Assembly: GCA_019095985.1 (NCBI GenBank)
Contig: CM032661.1
Location: forward strand, 13,554,885 to 13,618,884
Length of the DNA: 64,000 nt
Direction of reading: 5' to 3'
Origin: Streblospio benedicti
Lineage: Eukaryota; Annelida; Polychaeta; Spionida; Spionidae
A program made the translations under genes and the position numbers. Shown here piece by piece: positions 51,801 through 59,444 of the stretch. The notes beneath the pieces are model-generated. The model ran no database searches and was not told where the DNA came from. It saw only the letters and a program-made list of their open reading frames with translations. Within the stretch, counting starts at the first letter, position 1. The number at the start of each line of letters is the position of its first letter.

Positions 51801-54800
51801 AGAGTCCATTAGTATGGTATTAAGGCTCTTTTACTGCAGACTGAATATAATATTACTTTGGTAACGTTGTTCTATCTTTTCCTCGCAGCATCCAATGATC
51901 CTGACCCCACGTCGCCGCACGCTGCTCATGACCGCCGCGTGGATCGTATCTGCTCTCATCGGCTTCTCAGACTTCCTCGTGGGCATCGCTGGCTACCGTG
52001 CCTACAGCGGCACCTACAACTATTGCGAATACATCTACACATCGACGTACCAGTGCGAGTACTTCCTTTTCCCCATGGGGCTCGTGTGCTTCGTCGTCAT
52101 GCTCTTCATCTACCTGCGCATACTTGTCCTCGTCAAGACGCACAAGGACAAGAACTTGAACTCGCTCAAACGTAACAAGAAGACGCTTATCACAACGCTG
52201 CTTATCGTCGGACTGTTCATGCTCTGCTGGCTGCCGCTGTGCATCTTCAATATCAGTACGGCGATACGGTTGCAGACGGATCCGCAGGGTCTGGAGGATG
52301 ATTTGGAGTACCTGCATCCGCTCTCGCAGTACTTGTTCAATTTGTGTCTGGTGAGCGCCGTGAGCGATCCCATTATTTATAGCGCTCGCCTGAAGGAGGT
52401 GAGGCTGGGCTTCAAACGACTGTTGTGCTGCTGTTGCAGGAAGAGTTTGATGGAAGAGGAGACAAGTCACACGAATTTCCGCATGCGATTTGGACAGTCG
52501 TCGTCACGGTATAGTAACAATAAGGAAATGGATTATCAGTACACTCTCACCAAAAATGGGAGCTTGTGTCTCCAGAAGTTTATTTCGGACAAAGAAGATG
52601 AGGAACAGTCGCGAGATGATTATAATGTTATTGTGTAGTTTTGTGGCTAAGTTTTGGGTTTTTTGGTATTGTGATATGTGACTGTTAACAGTCGTCACAA
52701 AACTCATTTGCTCATTTTAATGGAAGATAAGACATTAGAGTGGATGTTTCCTGCTTTAAATAGAACACTATTAGCCTGATTTTTAGGCATTCATATGCAC
52801 ATGGACATAGTCTTAGGTAAAAGAAATAACATTGTGTGTTCTTTGGAGACAAACTTATGAAGAGATCACAAAGATGATGAAACAAAACCTAATTTGTGAT
52901 GCCAAATCTCATTTACAACTTGAACCTCAAATTTATTACTTGTATTCAAAACATTAACTAAGGTCTAAATGATATCAAGCTTCAAATAGAATTATTGAGT
53001 CAGATCGTACACATTGGAAATGGTTTCATAGTTGTTTCATCAGGATAACATAGCAAGAAGGGTACTACTTCTATTTTCATAAAAAGCTCACAATAAGATT
53101 TTCTTGACATTTACATTACTGGTAGTTTTCATGCATTGATATGATCTATCAATTTGATGATTTTTAAATAACATACAATACATTATCTATGATTTTTTAA
53201 CATGTCAATTTACTAATATGAAATATCCTGCTCTGACAACTCAAGTTTACTGATGACTCGACCAACCCTTTCTGTTCATAAACAGATAACTTGAAGTTTT
53301 AGATACCTTAATTCTTTTCATAGTTCACTCTCTTAAAGTTCGAGTTAAACAGGTCTAACTGTATTAATGAAATAGTTCATAACCGATCACTATACAAACC
53401 TGTTTTCATGTTTATCATATTTCCCCAAATAGGCCATGGTTTGGTCTCCGAGGGTTTGGTTAAAAAAACATCATCAAAACCTCACTTTAAAAGCTATACA
53501 AAAAGTATACATTTTATATCCCGCTAAAAAGTATAACAGTATAGCACATATGCATTTATATTGAAGGATATTGGTATAGGGATGTTTTGAAGAAAGATAT
53601 GCAAGGCTTTGAAGAACATATATTTACTATGAAAAGTTTCATTCAAAATAGGAATCAGGGTACAGTGTGTTCATGTAAGTCATGTAAGTGGTAATTCAAT
53701 ACTGCTGATACAGTCATTTATTTTTAAACTTTTACAATGTTTTTTTTCTCAATATTCTGTATAAGAGTTGTTAATTTGTTGTTAATAGTGTCGTAAAGCA
53801 TTTCCTTACTTCTCATACTATACTGTAATACAGATTATTGTACATGTATGAAAACAAAAGACGGTAATTGCACTTGAAATATATCATATATCATATATTA
53901 ATTAAATACATGTATCATGTTTACTGCTTCAAATTTGTATGATAATCGTTTATTACTAGATAATCACACATAAAAAAACCCTGTAAGATGTACATGTAGT
54001 CAAATTTTGTGCATTTTAAGAAGAACGTGTCAGATATTTTTACATTAAAATTGTCAAGGTATGAATATTGAAGCCATTCTAATTATCATTACCAATGTAG
54101 GACTGGACTCTTGCACTATTACGTATTTGGATTGGAATTTGAATTCTAGATGTTCAATATCATAATACATATCTGTATACGGGTCTTTTATGAGCCTGCG
54201 CCCTTGTACGATATTTTGGTATTTGGAACGAATTAAAAAAGTTAATTATGAGTAGTTTGTAAGTGATTACTAAATGCACAATAAGATGAATGTTGGTAAT
54301 AAATAGAATTCTATTAAAAATCTTAAAATCTTTTTTTGTGTTTCAACATTAAAACCAAATCTGAATATAATATGTACATGTATATCATTTATGCTTCTAT
54401 AACCATATTTTGAAACATGCCATTCATTTAGTATAAGTAAGACTGAGTATTGAAGAAATATAGTTTTTTTTTTACATTTCCTTTCTCCGAAGCTGATATT
54501 TTCAAAATTTCATCAGTTGGTAAAATAAAGCTAAAAGTGCGCTCAAATCTACTACAACGCATGCCTGATTCATCCTCACTACGGTTGCCCAACGATTGTG
54601 CGTTATTGTGTGTCTGTTGCATGTCTCTTACTTCTTACAACTTAAGTTTATCAAAGGAGTGAGACTCCTGAGAAAAGCCGAGCTTGAGATTGTTATGCAG
54701 CAATATCTGCTGGGAGTGCATAGTGACCATGGTGGCAATGACTTGATAATCGAGGTTGTTGCGCTAATCTTTATAATCGTAATAAAAACTGAGATACCGC

Positions 54801-57800
54801 TGTTAAGCAAACTTTAACATGATATTTGTATAATGTATGTCCTGTTATAAGTCTCTCTTGAATGAAATGTGCGTGAAATTACTACAACATGCGATATAAA
54901 TCGAAGTTGTTGCATGCATGCCAGATAGACAGAAAAAAAGAACAAACACACCGGCCGGTTTCTAGTGGTACAAACCACTACGATTTTTATAAACAATGCG
55001 TGTGATTTGAAATATCCTTTCATCCATGTCTTCATAATCGGTTTATAATTGATCCGACGTGTGAATTCTTGATGGGTATGTTATTGTAACGATGATAATC
55101 CATTCGTTTCACAAATAAATTACTCTTTGGAGATTTAAAGGTGACGCCATTTGTATGCACATGCGTGTATATATATGGCGTATTAATTTTGATCGGCTGC
55201 AATGTAATTGGCGTTTCCCCAGCTCATTAACATCGGCGATTGTCGGCTGGTTCAAGTTTCATTGATAAATTCAAATTGGGCACTAATTTCAGCGCGTATG
55301 AATAGGCTTATAGTAAACGTAGTGGCGGTGGACCGGGAACAGAATGAAATGCCTACGATGACTATAAAGCTCAAGTCTTCTGCGAAGCTCGGCTTTAAAA
55401 ATAGGGGCGGCTTACATGATACATGCTGGAAAAAAACACCGTTCTGGCAATCATTTTTGCTACCGCCTCTTGAACATACTTGGTGCTTCTGTGGCCGAGT
55501 CCATAGCAAGTTGGATTCGTGACTGGATGGTCATGCTTTTGATTCCCAGTCGCTTCCAAGTCGGCTCTCGTGGTGAGCAAACCTATCCCTGAACAGTTGT
55601 AAACTGCTTCGTGGTACCTACACCTTAAATATGTCCAAGTCAGGCAAGTGAATACTAATGTTGATTGATAAGCGCGACTGTGCTACGATTATAATGAGCT
55701 GTATGCTCCCCGGGGAGTTGAGAAAGATATAGTGTGAAAAGGGTGCCAATGACCTCGTGTGAATGTAGAGTCGTCTGAACCTACATAGCAGGGAAGAGGA
55801 ACATAAAGTAAACATTTACATTTACATTTGTAATATGACATTTTGATCACGTTTATTTGCAATCGATTGTGAAAGCCCCTAGTGCAGTAATGAAAAAGGT
55901 GAAGGTCTGATAACACCAAATTTGGCAGGCATCATTAACGAAAGATGCATGAAAATTGGTGCAATGACCACGCACAAGTGGGGGAATTAAAGCCATCTCC
56001 CATTAAGCATTGCGTCAGAATAGCGTTTAGCTTCTATGAAAATTCCAGGCATTACATGTTTCCGCGTTCCATCTGGCAAAAATTATGACCTATGTGCACT
56101 CATTACAGCATCTAGATGTCTGCTATATAAAAGCGGACAAAAGCCGATGCTTAGCGACTGCGAGCGACGGCTACATGTTGGTGTGTTTTATTGATATTCT
56201 AATTGTGTTGTGTCAGCTCTTGCACCAGCTAATGATACGTTTTTTCGAGGCTAATCCGTGTCTTTCATCTGATGTAAAACTCTAAAGTGTCAGCTAACTT
56301 CACGCCAACATCTTTTTTCTGCTTTCTATCTGATTTTGTCAGCTCCCAATCCGCAGCATCTGATTATATATATTAACGGAGCTTCAGCATGTGGTCAACG
56401 TATAGTTAGCATTAAAAAACAATCATTTGTATGACCATTTCCTCTATTTAGATTTTGAGCAGCACAATGCATCGGGAGCGTAAAAGAGCAAACCGATCGA
56501 TAATCTTCCTAGATATATTTGGGGGACCTTTGAGGGTCTATAGAGCTGTATCCTACTTTATATACATAAGCAACCAAAGTTTCTGATGACGTGTGAAACA
56601 ACCTTGAAGAAAGATGTACAAGGCTTTGAAGCACCCGCCAAGAGCAGCCAAGAGCAACAGCTTTAACTGTAATTCTTATGCATAACCATTAATATTATTA
56701 GGCCTACAGGTGTGGTTGTGTCAGGTCTCAACCATGAACTTTTTGTGCCTGAATTAGAATTCTTTAGGCTATAAGGTGTTTTTTTCACCACACCCCATTT
56801 CAATTGTGTTTTTATATGTGTGTGTATGTCATTTAAATAGGATCTTGAATATATTATGCATCTTCAAAAAAACCACACCTTTACGTCACAAAAAAAGACA
56901 AAAGAAGTTATGCATGAATTATTCGGTTGAAAACAGCATGTTTTAAGATAAATTTAGTTTTGCATAGCGACTTTGTATGATTACTTTTTTTGCTACTTTG
57001 CCATCATCTATTTGAATTCATAACTTATTGAAACAGTGCACATTAGCAGTGCGAACGAGATAACCATGAACTGACAATGTTGTTTTGTAAATTGTTGCTT
57101 CCTCCCCAACCCTTTTTCCCTCACTATTTTATGAATAGCAATCAACATATAATCACTCAGTGATATTCACAGAGCAGTTATTTCAGGTTCCAATCCATTA
57201 AAAACTTGTATTTATGTGACGGATCTTGCATCAGGCGGAGACTGAGCAGCTGAGAGAAATACATCACCATTTGAAGGGTTCAATGTCAGGGGGAAAAGCT
57301 TCACAGTTAAGTTGCCACTTTAAACCTAAAAACGTGACTATATTAAGCTAGAGTCAGACAGTCCCGAATATCGAACTCAGATTCTTTGTCGTCCTGTACC
57401 TATTGTTAAACAGCTCATTGTTACGTCAAAGATGTGCTGGTATTAAGATGCAGAATCATCTTTTGATCCATGTACATGTATTGTATTTCCTATACCTTGT
57501 AAATATTCGGGGTTGCACCTTCATGACTGTCAGACTGGGGCTTTAGACTTGTCCATTAAGAGTGTCACAGTGAAAGACACTGATCGCTATATTTCCTGTT
57601 AGAAAATGCTCAGTTATTTTCACTGTCAAAAGTCGTTTTTCAAGATCCAAATCATCGTTTTGACTGTATTTATTGAGCAAGAAAAAACTTAGCATTGGTA
57701 ATTTAAATCTAAATGGACAGCTGTTCACAATTCCAAAAATCGCGTACTGGTAGTTGTCTCGTTTTCTTGATTTACAGTCTTAAGAATCCTTTATGGTTCA

Positions 57801-59444
57801 TGACGGTTTTGCTTGACTATGTATTAGTTCACATGTGATAATTTCACATCATACCATACAAAAAACTGATGAGAAATTAGTCTTACTCATATAAGATATA
57901 ACAAAGCTTTAAGGATTTTTGCAGTTGAAAGCTTATTTAATTCATATGGAGTTAAACCTAAATGTCTTCATGAAATTACTACACGTTTCATTGTTTGATG
58001 ATGCAACTGCTCATTTTCCATGATTGACTCAACATGGTGGTATCCATCATAGAATCTTTAGCAAAATTGACAGGCTGAAAATGGCGACCAAACACGGAGC
58101 TTTGGAACCACTTGCATTGGCTTCATTGAACAGGTGGCATTCCTGATAGACAGCAGATGGAAGAGTGGGGATAGCCTTGTCCTTGTTCAGGTGAACTCTG
58201 GGTGGTTTGGGTGGATTTTCAGGGCCCCCTCTACCTGTGCTACCTGTGTGACGCCACCACTTTATCACCTATCACTCTTGCAAAAAAGTCAATCATCGAA
58301 AGAAAAGTGAGTACTATTTGTGTCATTACCAAATAAACCCTTTGGATATTCCAAGAACTAATGAAGACAAAAGAAACTACCCAGAAAAAGAAGAGAAACT
58401 AAACTTTCTAATGCTAAGACTGACTGAAACTTTGCCCTGTTGGAAAGAGTAATAGCATGAGTGAGTTTTTTCTGATGATAAAAAAAAGTCACAAAAAGTC
58501 ACTTACAGCGTGGACAAGTGAGTCTACATCGAAGACGCGTCCGGATGCGCGCCACAGCACGGCCAGCACGGCGCCTGCCAGGATGCTGCTCGTGCCCAGA
58601 CCTACACAGGACCACAGCTATACATTGGCTTCCTTCTATTGGTCTTACTAGACTTACTACGGTGATCAGCCGTTTAACCTACCCGGTAGATAATTTGTTC
58701 ACATGTTAGAATTTTCCAGTGCACAGTGTGATTGGCTGTGAAATCTTCGATGTTGTCTGACCAAAATGTGGCCAATGGTTAGTAAGATAAAGTAAGAGAC
58801 GTCACATGTCACACTGCTATCATTCAGTTGCAAATTATCATTACTACAATCACCTACAAAGTCTAGTGATACCAATCAAAGGAGGCCATAAGTAGGAAAC
58901 ATGGTTTAGGTGAATATCAATTCAGCTTTTTTTCGTGGTGCTCCAATACAGAAGAACTTCTTTCATATGGAACATTTTATGTAATTACAGGCATAGCTTT
59001 TTTCACAACATATCAATTACTTAGAAATGTAAATATCGGCCAAAGGCTACATGTGGATTTATGCATCAATCTGAATCATTATAACCGATAAAACCCGTGT
59101 CAATAGGCAATTAAATGTCCAACGTACAACCTTTCTATTGAGACCACGTGGGCAACTGCCATTCAATGGTCCCTACAGAGAGATGGTCTATTCACGTACA
59201 TGTAGTTCCCTGTATGGAAGTTTGAGACCAAAATATGCTTTGGCATAGAAGTGGTCTCTTAATAACCATGGTCTTAAATATAGGTGGCTGGACAGTGAGT
59301 ACTCACCTGATCCGTGTGGCAGGTTGGACCAGGTGTGGAGCTCGAAGCCTCCGTCGTAGCGTCCGGCGAGCTGCCGGGACAGTGGGATCGAGGATGGACA
59401 AGACACGACGTCCGCGCAGAGGAAGGCAGCCTTGAGCAGTGCAC
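12806..59444 (-). CDS. FCSK: L-fucose kinase (FCSK/FUK), C-terminal GHMP kinase half; N-terminus beyond window
   Basis: Eight minus-strand exons join in phase: 59444-59307, 58601-58507, 21489-21379, 20883-20776, 20331-20232, 19297-19215, 15086-14946 and 12934-12806 (TGA). They encode about 300 residues collinear with the last third of remembered vertebrate fucokinase (about 1080 residues). Landmarks: [16 protein letters not shown] joining [10 protein letters not shown] across an intron, which is the GHMP-kinase phosphate-binding loop; [57 protein letters not shown]; and the C-terminal GHMP motif [13 protein letters not shown]. The enzyme phosphorylates L-fucose at C1 in the cytosol, the first step of the salvage route to GDP-fucose; the GDP-fucose pyrophosphorylase-like N-terminal half is not in the window. 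The 58506-21490 intron is about 37 kb and holds a lyase gene and a GPCR gene. Confidence 0.95.
14740..14945. repeat. Dispersed 'GGTCTTATTAAAG' repeat abutting an FCSK splice donor
   Basis: Sequence such as GTGGTCTCAATAGAGAG and GGTCTTATTAAAGG recurs in diverged form at 36400-36495, 45300-45475 and 59120-59285. Here its end (CATACTGTACCTC) runs into the donor of FCSK exon 15086-14946. Class not assigned. Confidence 0.55.
16765..16840. mobile_element. Single arm of the 27805-28100 MITE family
   Basis: ACTAGATTAAAAGTGCTCAG and AACTCATGGACAATAAA match the terminal arm of the element at 27805-28100. No opposite arm is nearby, so this is a truncated or deleted copy. Confidence 0.6.
17353..17406. 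repeat. Tandem duplication, two 27-bp units
   Basis: The unit starting AGTGTGATTTTTTAAAAC occurs twice in direct succession without a visible difference, implying a recent duplication. Intron of FCSK. Confidence 0.9.
17440..18215. mobile_element. 776-bp element with CTTACCGTAT terminal inverted repeats
   Basis: The left end CTTACCGTATCCGCG, followed by GCATAAAGGCACA, mirrors the right end, whose reverse complement reads CTTACCGTATAATCGCG then CATTAAGGCGCA. Internal copies of TATAGGCCC(A/G)TG(A/G)GCCTTA occur near both ends, giving nested palindromic sub-terminal repeats. Frames of 60-76 codons inside look incidental. Non-autonomous DNA element, family not assigned. Confidence 0.7.
19445..20080 (-). 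mobile_element. Penelope-like element remnant (GIY-YIG endonuclease end) between inverted repeats
   Basis: Minus-strand coding remnants (about 19923-19500) carry a GIY-YIG nuclease signature: [19 protein letters not shown], then HKSAITDH, then REAIAIRKT and MNRDEGAY. This C-terminal domain is characteristic of Penelope-like retroelements. The fragment lies between inverted repeats of about 80 bp (19445-19535 and the reverse complement of 19998-20080, both with TTTTCGACC and CTTGAAAAAGACTG-type sequence and GACGTCA motifs). The reverse transcriptase part is absent. Broken fossil. It lies in the FCSK intron between exons 20331-20232 and 19297-19215. Confidence 0.8.
21500..21800. repeat. Tetranucleotide-rich tract (CAGT/CCAG type)
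   Basis: Runs of CAGACAGG, CAGTCAGG, about six CCAG units (21577-21600) and many GTCA/CAGT words. A degenerate simple repeat lying just upstream (on the FCSK strand) of exon 21489-21379. A plus-strand frame crossing the exon is an artefact. Confidence 0.75.
21801..25711. other. FCSK giant intron, part without recognised genes
   Basis: AT-rich sequence with no coding exon that I recognise. A minus-strand frame of 104 codons (23009-23323) shows no family features. One tRNA-like sequence is listed separately. The 3' UTR of the lyase gene may extend leftwards from 25712. Confidence 0.5.
23639..23735 (-). repeat. tRNA-like sequence (degenerate tRNA or SINE head)
   Basis: On the minus strand the sequence opens GGGAGATTGGTGTAACAGG (A-box-like) and contains GAGTTCGATTCC (B-box-like). 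Its ends GGGAGAT and ATCTTCC can form a seven-pair acceptor stem with one wobble. The T-stem is imperfect and the anticodon arm is too long (a roughly 30-nt CTATGA...TCATAG hairpin). It could be an intron-bearing tRNA, a pseudogene or a SINE; I favour a degenerate copy. Confidence 0.4.
25712..27133 (-). CDS. Tryptophanase / tyrosine phenol-lyase-like PLP enzyme, nested in FCSK intron
   Basis: An uninterrupted 473-residue frame, the full length of the beta-eliminating lyase family (about 460-475). These fold-type I PLP enzymes split tryptophan or tyrosine to indole or phenol, pyruvate and ammonia. Visible motifs: LLTDSG at 61-66; GDEAYAGS with Tyr85; HQGRGAEN at 111-118; FDTT with Asp138; [10 protein letters not shown] with Asn198; VDGAR with Asp227 and Arg230; SSKKDA with the PLP lysine Lys270; and VRLALPRR with Arg417, the usual carboxylate-binding Arg. 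Asp138 follows E. coli tryptophanase (Thr in tyrosine phenol-lyase), but the position of tryptophanase His463 / lyase Phe448 is Ser461, and that of Ile396 / Arg381 is Ser394, so the substrate is uncertain. The first ATG is used; Met10 is an alternative. An acceptor-like TTTTAG about 14 bases upstream hints at a 5' UTR exon. Same strand as FCSK. Bacterial-type family, so gene transfer is likely. Confidence 0.9.
   Translation of the reverse strand: MKFITDTIRMDERIKEMSMENWKVKMVEPIHLPTREEREINIAEAGYNVFLLHADQVFIDLLTDSGNGAMSANQWSALMRGDEAYAGSQSFYRLESAVRDILGFKYMIPCHQGRGAENILHSALVKPGNIIPGNILFDTTKAHVENNHGISVDCIIDEAADTGSNHPFKGNMDLDKLKQQLEQNHDNIPFVVMTITCNSGGGQPVSIANMRAVKDLCNRFSVPVCVDGARFFENAYFVKQREQGMESLTIREIVRLQAQCFDMMTMSSKKDAIVNIGGFLALRDEKLYEACKTYGVLYEGFVTYGGMSGRDMECIAEGLYEGTDEGYLCSRITQVRFLGEKLKALGIPVVWPPGGHAIYIDIKKFLPHIDQEEFPSVAFQVHLYLEGGIRSFESGTLSKGRDPVTGKNLIPNLELVRLALPRRVYTNSHMEFIAEAVKLVWDKRKEITGYKICYEASVLRSFTARFEPIEKDN
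27805..28100. mobile_element. 296-bp MITE with about 65-bp terminal inverted repeats
   Basis: The left arm (ACTAGATCTAAAGTACTCAG, then AGAGCACATCA, then TTGACTCATGGGCAATA) is repeated in inverted form at 28038-28100 with few changes. Related single arms lie at 16765-16840 and 29405-29460. It lies about 670 bp upstream of the lyase start codon. Non-coding. Confidence 0.8.
28167..29360. mobile_element. Possible TTAA-flanked (piggyBac-like) non-autonomous element
   Basis: TTAA at 28163-28166 is followed by CCCTTTGCCGG. At the other side ...CAAAGAG is followed by TTAA at 29361-29364. The ends share only C(C/T)CTTTG when read inwards, so the inverted repeat is weak. The 1.2 kb between contains no transposase. 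It could equally be two unrelated TTAA sites. Confidence 0.3.
29405..29460. mobile_element. Partial arm of the 27805-28100 MITE family
   Basis: CGCTAGAACAATGTTGACTT and ATGGGCAATGAAG match the inner part of the MITE arm. No terminal sequence is kept. Confidence 0.5.
29580..29790 (+). mobile_element. Penelope-like element fragment (end of GIY-YIG region)
   Basis: The translation carries [20 protein letters not shown] and GAYQLF, matching the end of the GIY-YIG domain seen in the minus-strand remnant at 19.5-19.9 kb ([17 protein letters not shown]). GGTCGAAAATGAGAC just upstream recalls the terminal TTTTCGACC motif of that element. Only the C-terminal tail remains. Broken fossil. Confidence 0.7.
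29791..31813. other. FCSK giant intron, no gene seen
   Basis: AT-rich sequence. A plus-strand frame of 89 codons at 29901-30170 has no family resemblance. No clear repeats. Confidence 0.5.
31814..32802. mobile_element. About 1-kb element with 22-bp inverted ends and inner GGTTGAC repeats
   Basis: AATTATAGAATTCACTACC at 31814 recurs inverted at 32781-32802. Just inside, 31939-32020 is a run of GGTTGAC/GGTCAA words (GGTTGACGGGTCAA, GGTTGACAGGTTGACGTGTC) and 32717-32752 is an inverted version (CTGTCGACTTGTCAACCTG). No coding capacity. Non-autonomous DNA element with sub-terminal repeats; class unknown. Confidence 0.6.
32822..33083 (-). mobile_element. tRNA-derived SINE, old copy
   Basis: The reverse complement follows the SINE at 44501: GGTGAGCAAACC, then ACACTGCTTCATAG, then ACATGTTAAATAGGTACAG, and later a CCTAGGGAGTTGA-like stretch. 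It is more diverged than the copies at 44.5 and 55.5 kb, so probably older. Confidence 0.6.
33657..34051. mobile_element. 395-bp element with GCTGCGTTCCATT inverted ends
   Basis: GCTGCGTTCCATT at 33657-33669 is repeated in inverted form at 34039-34051. GC-richer sub-terminal sequence (GGCGGT, CCACCGC) lies inside each end. No transposase. Non-autonomous DNA element. Confidence 0.6.
34052..36395. other. FCSK giant intron, no gene seen
   Basis: AT-rich. Two overlapping frames on opposite strands near 35783-36093 (about 82 codons) have no family features. Nothing else recognised. Confidence 0.5.
36400..36495. repeat. Fragment of the GGTCTTATTAAAG dispersed repeat
   Basis: AAGAGGCCACTTATG and GGTGGTCTTATTAAAGG relate it to 14740-14945, 45300-45475 and 59120-59285. 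Confidence 0.45.
36655..37490. mobile_element. Composite inverted-repeat element
   Basis: The left arm (TTATACTTCTCTCTCTCTCA, CTTTTTAGCAAGCATATTTC) is mirrored by the right arm at 37378-37440. Inner segments repeat too: GACAGGTTTTACAACCC inverted near 37165-37195, GCAAGCACTGGGAAACACAT at 36839 and 37451, and a tRNA-like GTGGGATTCGAACCCACGAC at 37241. Probably nested or rearranged copies of one foldback family; a solo arm lies at 4247-4372. Small frames inside are not genes. Confidence 0.65.
37491..38844. other. FCSK giant intron, no gene seen
   Basis: AT-rich. An AAAC/AAAT microsatellite occupies 38095-38135. A minus-strand frame across it is low-complexity. Confidence 0.55.
38847..39441. 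mobile_element. 595-bp TIR element with TA target duplication (Tc1/mariner-type ends)
   Basis: The left terminus CAGTACTGATATCGTAAGAA, followed by GGATACAGAA, is mirrored at the right (TTCTGTATCCTTCTTCCGAT then ATCAGTACTG), with one or two differences over 30 bp. TA sits immediately outside each end (38845-38846, 39442-39443). No transposase frame, so non-autonomous. The near-identity of the ends suggests a fairly young insertion. Confidence 0.85.
39444..42246. other. FCSK giant intron, no gene seen
   Basis: AT-rich. A short stretch near 39708-39730 (ACTACTGATCGCGTAAGGAG) weakly resembles the TIR of the preceding element but lacks a partner. No coding exon recognised. Confidence 0.5.
42247..42392. 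mobile_element. 146-bp foldback repeat
   Basis: ACAAAACCGGGTTCATTG at the left and CACCCGGTTTTGT at the right are inverted. Inner AAGAATTATTTTATCAGG pairs with CCTGATAACATATTC, and the loop holds TTCGGGCTCGCCGTGAT. Hairpin-type element, non-coding. Confidence 0.7.
42393..44500. other. FCSK giant intron, no gene seen
   Basis: AT-rich. Overlapping frames on both strands near 43932-44220 are unrecognised and lack partners. A nine-G run occurs near 43802. Confidence 0.5.
44501..44858 (+). mobile_element. tRNA-derived SINE
   Basis: The head contains TGGCCGAGTGG (A box, 44508-44518) and GGGTTCGATTCC (B box, 44559-44570), as in Ser/Leu-type tRNAs. The body runs through GTTGAGCAAACC, ACACTGCTCCGTGGTACC, ATGCTCCCCGGGGAGTTGAG and a tail of ACATTTACATTTACAT. 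Another copy (55484-55831) matches along its full length; older pieces lie at 32822-33083 and 61921-62013. Confidence 0.85.
45300..45475. repeat. Copy of the GGTCTTATTAAAG dispersed repeat
   Basis: AATAGAACCTCCAAACAAGA and ACTTCAATAGAGGCCATCTC recall 14740-14945 and 59120-59285. Diverged; extent approximate. Confidence 0.4.
45762..52638 (+). CDS. Class A (rhodopsin-like) GPCR, orphan, nested in FCSK intron on opposite strand
   Basis: Coding exons 45762-46038, 49215-49271, 50862-51007 and 51889-52638 have GT-AG borders and matching phases, giving 409 residues. The extracellular N-terminus has Asn-X-Ser/Thr sites (Asn5, Asn8, Asn21). TM1 has Asn61; TM2 has LSVADIL with Asp89. TM3 starts at Cys124 and ends ADHYLAI, so the DRY motif is Asp150-His151-Tyr152. 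TM4 has Trp178; loop 2 has Cys206 and Cys216; TM6 has CWLP at 273-276. TM7 ends DPIIY at 320-324, and a Cys cluster at 340-343 is a likely palmitoylation site before a Ser/Glu-rich tail. DPIIY and the KEVRLGF helix 8 recall melanocortin/adenosine/GPR119-like receptors, but ligand and subfamily cannot be fixed. The start follows an acceptor at 45745-45746, so a 5' UTR exon lies upstream. The exons are GC-richer than the introns. Confidence 0.92.
46863..47097. repeat. (CATT)n microsatellite, about 58 units
   Basis: A 235-bp uninterrupted run of CATT in GPCR intron 1. The frame through it (Phe-Ile-His-Ser repeats) is an artefact. Confidence 0.97.
47098..49214. other. GPCR intron 1, remainder
   Basis: AT-rich, with no repeats or exons recognised other than the CATT tract before it. 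Confidence 0.6.
50211..50495. repeat. Imperfect tandem duplication in GPCR intron 2
   Basis: TTTTATGACCGATTTGATTA with following CAAGTAAAAA, and ATTGGTGACA with ATGGCTCATGTGACATTT, occur twice in the same order, in units starting near 50213 and 50380. The second unit lacks about 50 bp of the first. Confidence 0.85.
52639..55483. other. GPCR 3' UTR and FCSK giant intron
   Basis: AT-rich. AATAAA near 54299 is a possible polyadenylation signal for the GPCR, which would mean a long 3' UTR. A 104-codon plus-strand frame at 55208-55522 and its antisense are unrecognised. Confidence 0.45.
55484..55831 (+). mobile_element. tRNA-derived SINE, second copy
   Basis: It has the same order of blocks as 44501-44858: TGTGGCCGAGT, a B-box region worn to TTTTGATTCCCAG, GTGAGCAAACCTATCC, CTGCTTCGTGGTACCTACA, ATGCTCCCCGGGGAGTTGAG and a CATTTACATTTACA tail. 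Slightly more diverged in the promoter boxes. Confidence 0.85.
55832..57339. other. FCSK giant intron, no gene seen
   Basis: AT-rich. No exon or clear transposon. Confidence 0.5.
57340..57570 (+). repeat. Diverged repeat, paralogous to 62610-62880
   Basis: AGTCAGACAGTCCCGAATAT, CCTATTGTTAA and TCATGACTGTCAGACTGGGG have same-order partners at 62619-62803 (GTGAGACTGCCCTGAATATT, TCCATTGTTAA, TCATGACTTTCACACTGGGG). Old dispersed repeat or local duplication. Confidence 0.5.
57571..58506. other. FCSK giant intron, end proximal to exon 58601-58507
   Basis: A minus-strand frame of 73 codons (58047-58268) starts beside an acceptor-rich stretch and encodes Pro-rich sequence, but I cannot match it to any family and it is not needed to join the FCSK exons. 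Probably non-coding. Confidence 0.4.
59120..59285. repeat. GGTCTTATTAAAG-type dispersed repeat next to FCSK exon
   Basis: TGAGACCACGTGGGCAACTG, AGAAGTGGTCTCTTAATAAC and GGTCTTAAATATAGG place it in the same family as 14740-14945. It ends about 20 bp before the donor of exon 59444-59307. Confidence 0.5.

Noticed and set aside
51858-52470. Long antisense (167 codons) and alternate-frame (105 codons) readings over the last GPCR exon
   Set aside because: Shadows of the GC-richer GPCR coding sequence. The GPCR frame has all TM4-TM7 landmarks.
58047-58268. Pro-rich 73-codon minus-strand frame near FCSK exons
   Set aside because: Considered as an FCSK exon, but flanking exons already encode adjacent fucokinase residues; no family match.
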